From the NCBI GenBank assembly GCA_001642005.1, contig LWCA01000045.1:1-64000 (forward strand): a stretch of 64,000 nt of DNA. Direction: 5' to 3'. Position 1 is the stretch's first letter, and the number at the start of each line of letters is the position of its first letter. A program made the position numbers and the translations under genes. The stretch comes from Intoshia linei. Taxonomy: Eukaryota > Orthonectida > Rhopaluridae. Shown here one piece after another: positions 60,541 through 64,000 of the stretch. Under the pieces are notes generated by a model that saw nothing but the letters and a program-made list of their open reading frames with translations, did not search any database and had not been told where the DNA came from.

Positions 60541-61947
60541 ATGTACAAGGCCCGATATAACACTTGCAGTAGCAAAATTGACTAAATACTGCATTAACCA
60601 GCATTACTAGCAGTACCACTGGCAAGCTGCCAAAGGTGTCTTAAGATATTTAAAAGGTACTCAAAAATACCGTCTGAAGTATATTAAACAAGAAACGAGT
60701 CTGAATACGATTGAATCCTATGCAGACGCATCCTTTGCTGATGATCTTATAACGAGAAAATCAAGGAGTAGATTTCTCATTTTCTTCAACCATAATCTAG
60801 TTGACTGGCAATCCAAACTACAGACAATTTGCGCGCACTCAACGGCTAAATCGGAATATATAGCAATTGACAGTGCGGTACGGAAAGTTATTTGGTTTCG
60901 ACCTTTACTCAAAGAACTCTCTTTAACCCAAAATGAACCTAGTGTTATATTTGAGGATAACACAGCCTGCATCGTGATTGCAAAGGGACAGGGAAAATTT
61001 GAAGCTTCCAAGCATATCGAACTAAGGTACCACTACATTCGAGAGAAAGTCGCAGATCCATCAATACGGATGGAATAAGTTACATAGAAAGATCAATTGG
61101 CCGACTTCATGACAAAGCCTTTGGACCGGACAACTTTTGTAAGACTGATTGAAAAAGCTATGAAGCAGCCATTGGATTGAAACAATAATTGACAATTAGC
61201 ATGAGAGTTGAAATATTGTAACTATAATTTCTTTAATAAGTTTAATTCTGTAATAAAGTTATATATTGAACGATAATAATTCGACGTGTTTTTGACTTTC
61301 GATATTATCTTTTGTACTTTTCATCCGAAACTCTTTGTCTATAGTTTTGTGCCTCTGTTTGTACAATTGCAGTGATTATTATTATTATCTTGTTGACTTG
61401 ACAAAATTGTTTGAGTGGAAGCATTTAAAATATTTTGACCCAGTTCATATAAACTCGTGTCTTTTTTTTAAATTATATAATTTTTTTAAAAATAACAAAT
61501 ACTTTGTTCGTGAACTGTGTCTAAAGTAAACAATTTTTTAATGATTTTTTTTATTAATATTATTAGTGTCATGATCTATGTTGCCATATTTTTTTACTAT
61601 GAAAAATCTTAGGAAAACAGAAAAGGTAAAGACGCGAGTTTTTTGTGACGATTAATCGGGAGATTATTATCTATATATGTCTTTTTTAAAAAGTCCAAAT
61701 TGGAATAGCCCTAGTGTTCATTGAACACTCATGAAACAATTTCAATTTAATAGGATCAGAAGTAAATTGGTTTGTAAACCCTAGATTAGAGCAAAAATTT
61801 TCAATCACCCATGTAAAATTTTGAGTTGATTGTTTGGTCCGCGTGAGACAAATGCTACTTATTATACATTGATAAATAAAATTTTCATATACTAAAGTTT
61901 TGTCTAAAACTGTTATATAAAAAACGGTAGATACAATTTTTTTATTA

Positions 61948-62170
61948 TCCTTACTTATATAAAACTAGCTTGACTGTTATGTACTACGTACAAACAGCAC
62001 ATAGCTCTGCCGAGGGCACAATTTTATTATACCAAAAAATAAATTCACGTTGAAAATGTAACTTAAAAATCCACTATTCACTATTATTAATTCTTTAAAC
62101 GAGTGGTTTCCAAATTTGTTTCAGGTGGAACCATCATATCACATTACTTTTTACTTTAAAATGAATTGAT
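61948..62170 (-). mobile_element. Helitron 3' end, abutting a solo Helitron 5' terminus
   Basis: TCCTTACTTATATA (61949-61962, plus orientation, a bare 5' terminus) is followed after a few bases by CTAGCTTGACTGTTATGTAC (from 61965), the inverted 3' end of the family, continuing through GCTCTGCCGAGGGCACA to about 62165 and then stopping. It is a truncated minus-strand copy inserted at, or recombined with, another copy's 5' tip. Confidence 0.75.
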
Positions 62171-62186
62171 TCCCAAATTTGGAAAA

Positions 62187-62309
62187 ATGGAGGGTTATTT
62201 ACAAAAATTTCGTCGAGGTTCCCATGCGGTCTCGTGTATGGTAGGTTCGGAGCTGGTCTCCAGCATATACAAACCGCACAATCAAACGATAACACTGCAT
62301 ATTGTATAA
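62187..62309 (+). CDS. GC-richer 40-codon ORF, unidentified
   Basis: ATG at 62187 opens a 40-codon frame (EGYLQKFRRGSHAVSCMV, then GSELVSSIYKPHNQ) ending at 62309. The patch 62215-62280 is clearly richer in G and C than anything within several kb. It directly follows the truncated Helitron end, so it may be host sequence carried along by, or flanking, the Helitron. I do not recognise a family. It could be a gene-fragment exon, a captured fragment or chance. Confidence 0.25.
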   Translation: MEGYLQKFRRGSHAVSCMVGSELVSSIYKPHNQTITLHIV

Positions 62310-62351
62310 GTAAATATTGAAAATTAATGTAAAAACAAAAATAAAATATAA

Positions 62352-63601
62352 TTACTCATTTTCCATAATTTTCTTCAATTTACTAGAAATACGCTGGGCG
62401 TCACTAATTTCACCATTTTGAACATTGATTGAAGAAATCTAAGATTATAAGTTTAATCCTTGCTTATATACAGAAAAAAGGTGTTCATTCTCTAGAGCAG
62501 GAGTGCACAACCTTTCCATCAATTCAGCCGCAAAGCCACTTTACTCATTGATACTACGACTGCACAAAATTTATTTGGACACTGAAAAAGTTTAAATCCA
62601 TTTTGAGAAAGTAGCCAAATTCAAAAATGTAACTTTTTGATAAAAATATTTTAAAATGCCCTTGAATAAAATCTGATTTAAACCTTGCAATTTGAAGTAA
62701 AATGATATAGTGCATTATGATCACATGGATTTCCAACGGCCGCAGGTTCTGCACTCTGCTCTAGAGTCATACACCAGCGATATATAGCATGGGTTCTTAA
62801 CCTTTTTCCACTTTGCACCCTTAATTCAATAACTATAACAACCTCTAAGACTCAGATCGACATAATCATCAATATTAATAATTTCACATTATTGATTTTT
62901 TCACGAAATTTTTGTAGGTTTCTTAAGAGTTTTTAGGAATTTTTTTTAACTAATTTTTAAAGATTTTGAATATGCCTTAAAAACTCTACAAATTTCAAAA
63001 TTTTACAAAAATATTTAAAAAATTCAAAATTACCAAAAAATATTTTTAAAATCTTTAAAAACTGGGTAAAAAAATATCTTAAAAAACCCACCAAATCTTG
63101 GGTCAAAAATTATCTTCAATTTGGAGTCTACACAGAAAAAGGGTTGAGAATGTCTGCTATAAATTATCAACTCAAATTTTTCAATTCACAAAAATTTATT
63201 GACAAAATAAATAAATAAATAAAATTCATCCTAAAATTTCGAAATAATGACAATTGAACGTATATATTTGAAATACAGAAATCTTGGTTTAAATCTGATA
63301 AATTGTATCTTTTAAAAACTTTAAGGTATACTTTATTAGATTCAACCGAAATATCATTTAAAAATTTGTAAACTATATTATAAAAATTTTTATACAAAAG
63401 TCAGAATTTCCCAAAAATGTCGATTTTAAAATTTGTCATTTCATAAATATCACTTAAAACGTCGACTGTGACCTACTACACATTAAATAATAAACCTGTA
63501 AAAGTTTTGATTTAATGGAAACTAAATAATAGCTCTTTTCATCATACTTTAACAATTTTTCAGAATACAATAAAACTTGCTCCCTTTCATCCAATTCTAA
63601 G
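62352..63601 (-). CDS. unidentified gene, last three exons
   Basis: Three minus-strand exons join in phase: 63601-63480 (acceptor TTTCATAG; LDEREQVLLYSEKLLKYDEK, then SYYLVSIKSKLLQ), 63372-63260 (YKFLNDISVESNKVYLKVFK, then RYNLSDLNQDF), 62438-62352 (SSINVQNGEISDAQRISSKL, then KKIMENE and a stop). The product is a charged, probably all-helical C-terminus of about 106 residues with TPR-like or coiled-coil character. I do not recognise it. Earlier exons would lie beyond 63601, where a Helitron begins at 63655, possibly in the next intron. The last intron (62439-63259) contains two short hAT elements. Confidence 0.5.
62498..62758. mobile_element. short hAT element, TSD CTCTAGAG
   Basis: Left CAGGAGTGCACAACCTTTCC, right CGCAGGTTCTGCACTCTG; perfect 8-bp duplication CTCTAGAG at 62490-62497 and 62759-62766. 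261 bp. Related to the repeat at 32935-33220. Confidence 0.85.
62788..63154. mobile_element. hAT-like non-autonomous element
   Basis: Left CATGGGTTCTTAACCTTTTT, right GAAAAAGGGTTGAGAATGTCTG (imperfect inverse). The interior has several near-repeats of AATTTTTAAAGATTTTGAA type. Flanking 8-bp duplication not convincing. Confidence 0.6.
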
Positions 63602-63654
63602 CTATGAAAATAAAAATTAACAAATAAAATTAACAAAATAATAAAAATCATAAA

Positions 63655-64000
63655 CTAGGTTGACTGTTATGTACTACGTACAAACAGCACCTAGCTTTGC
63701 CGAGGGCACATTTTTATTATACCAAAAAAATAAATTCACGTTGAAAATCTAACTTAAAAATCCACTATTCACTATTATAAATACTTTAAAGGAGTGGTTC
63801 CCAAACTTGTTTTAGGTGGAACCGTCATATCACATTACTTTTTACTTCAAAGTTAATTATTCCATCTTAATTTTTTGTTTGTTAACATTTGAGTAAAGAA
63901 TTTTAAAAACATATGTTATCCCATTTTTTTAATTTATTAGACAGAATGTGTGTATATAATATTTAAAATAAAGTAAAAACAGTCCAATCCTAAAAATAAA
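63655..64000 (-). mobile_element. Helitron, 3' half, continues beyond window
   Basis: From CTAGGTTGACTGTTATGTAC through GCTTTGCCGAGGGCACA, the AACTTAAAAATCCACTATTC block and TTAATTTTTTGTTTGTTAAC, into the 54-bp repeat unit at the window edge. The orientation is minus, so its 5' end lies to the right of the window. Confidence 0.85.

Larger units (their letters stand above)
57480..61190 (+). mobile_element. Ty1/copia retrotransposon remnant, interrupted
   Basis: Plus strand: a GAG-pre-integrase zinc-knuckle region (IECLICKRSKATKSTFKDK, about 57500-57560), then a deletion that removes the integrase core and leaves a microsatellite, then reverse transcriptase (MIPTRVVFKIKEDDKRKVKN, YKQQYGVDYEDVFALVSR, LIYVDDIIICSK at about 58165-58205 with the YVDD catalytic block), and after the inner hAT the RNase H part (YADASFADDLITRKSRS at about 60720-60770, STAKSEYIAI, SKHIELRYHYIREKV, QLADFMTKPLDR). 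Several stops and frameshifts are present (for example AL-stop-GLKQSP at 58034), so it is dead. No convincing LTR pair was found; sequence after 61190 could be part of a 3' LTR. Confidence 0.88.
57399..61713. mobile_element. outer hAT element hosting copia and inner hAT
   Basis: Termini TAGGACTATTCCATTTTT and AAATTGGAATAGCCCTA are flanked by a perfect 8-bp duplication GTGTTCAT (57391-57398 and 61714-61721). The right 400 bp match the hAT element at 18037-19473. A copia retrotransposon fragment (about 57480-61190) occupies most of it, and that in turn contains the hAT at 58523-60540. Net of insertions only a few hundred bases of the outer element remain. Confidence 0.82.

Noticed and set aside
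60718-61011. 97-codon minus-strand frame
   Set aside because: Antisense of the copia RNase H domain.

Overview
The window is about 64 kb of AT-rich eukaryotic DNA (I judge three quarters A+T by eye). The gene set points to an invertebrate animal: a class II PI3-kinase, a CREB-type bZIP, a Ly6/quiver-like surface protein, an SLC6 transporter, MCM2, TRAIP, REV7 and POLDIP3/SKAR. Introns fall into two classes. Many are only 25-60 bp, which is reminiscent of reduced animals such as mesozoans (a guess, not an identification). The others are 0.25-2.9 kb and are mostly filled with transposons. No RNA gene or CRISPR array was recognised.

Layout. 1-14 kb is mainly mobile-element debris: a lysine-rich orphan ORF, a small minus-strand orphan gene, a piggyBac relic, a Tc1-like element that contains a hAT element and a transportin gene fragment, a Ty3/gypsy relic and a Helitron. 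14.8-35.6 kb is a plus-strand gene run: REV7-like (14.84-15.85), TRAIP (16.10-20.24, two exons around a 2.85 kb intron) and a class II PI3-kinase (20.53-35.59, 21 exons modelled, carrying at least three Helitron copies, two or more hAT elements and a pogo/Tigger element in its introns). 36.2-45.3 kb is mostly minus strand: the C-terminal part of an SLC6 transporter, a Ly6 protein, a dead Tc1-like transposase, MCM2 (39.87-43.83, three exons) and the last exon of a CREB-like factor. 45.4-54.9 kb is almost all transposons (hAT, pogo/Tigger, Helitron). 54.9-56.3 kb carries POLDIP3/SKAR with 35-37 bp introns, one of them GC-AG, plus a probable small neighbour. 57.4-61.7 kb is a three-level nest: hAT containing a copia retrotransposon containing another hAT. 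The right end has an unidentified minus-strand gene, short hAT elements and a Helitron running off the edge.

Functions. MCM2 is a subunit of the replicative helicase, TRAIP is the RING E3 ligase that acts on that helicase at stalled or converged forks, and REV7 is a HORMA adaptor of translesion polymerase zeta. Their proximity is probably chance in an animal genome. No operon-like organisation is implied.

The main new value is that several genes that look like fragments or empty DNA join into full models when tiny or transposon-filled introns are read with exact phase matching. No transposon copy seen here is clearly intact and autonomous. Exon models rest on reading frame, splice dinucleotides, phase and my memory of family patterns. 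No alignment was run.
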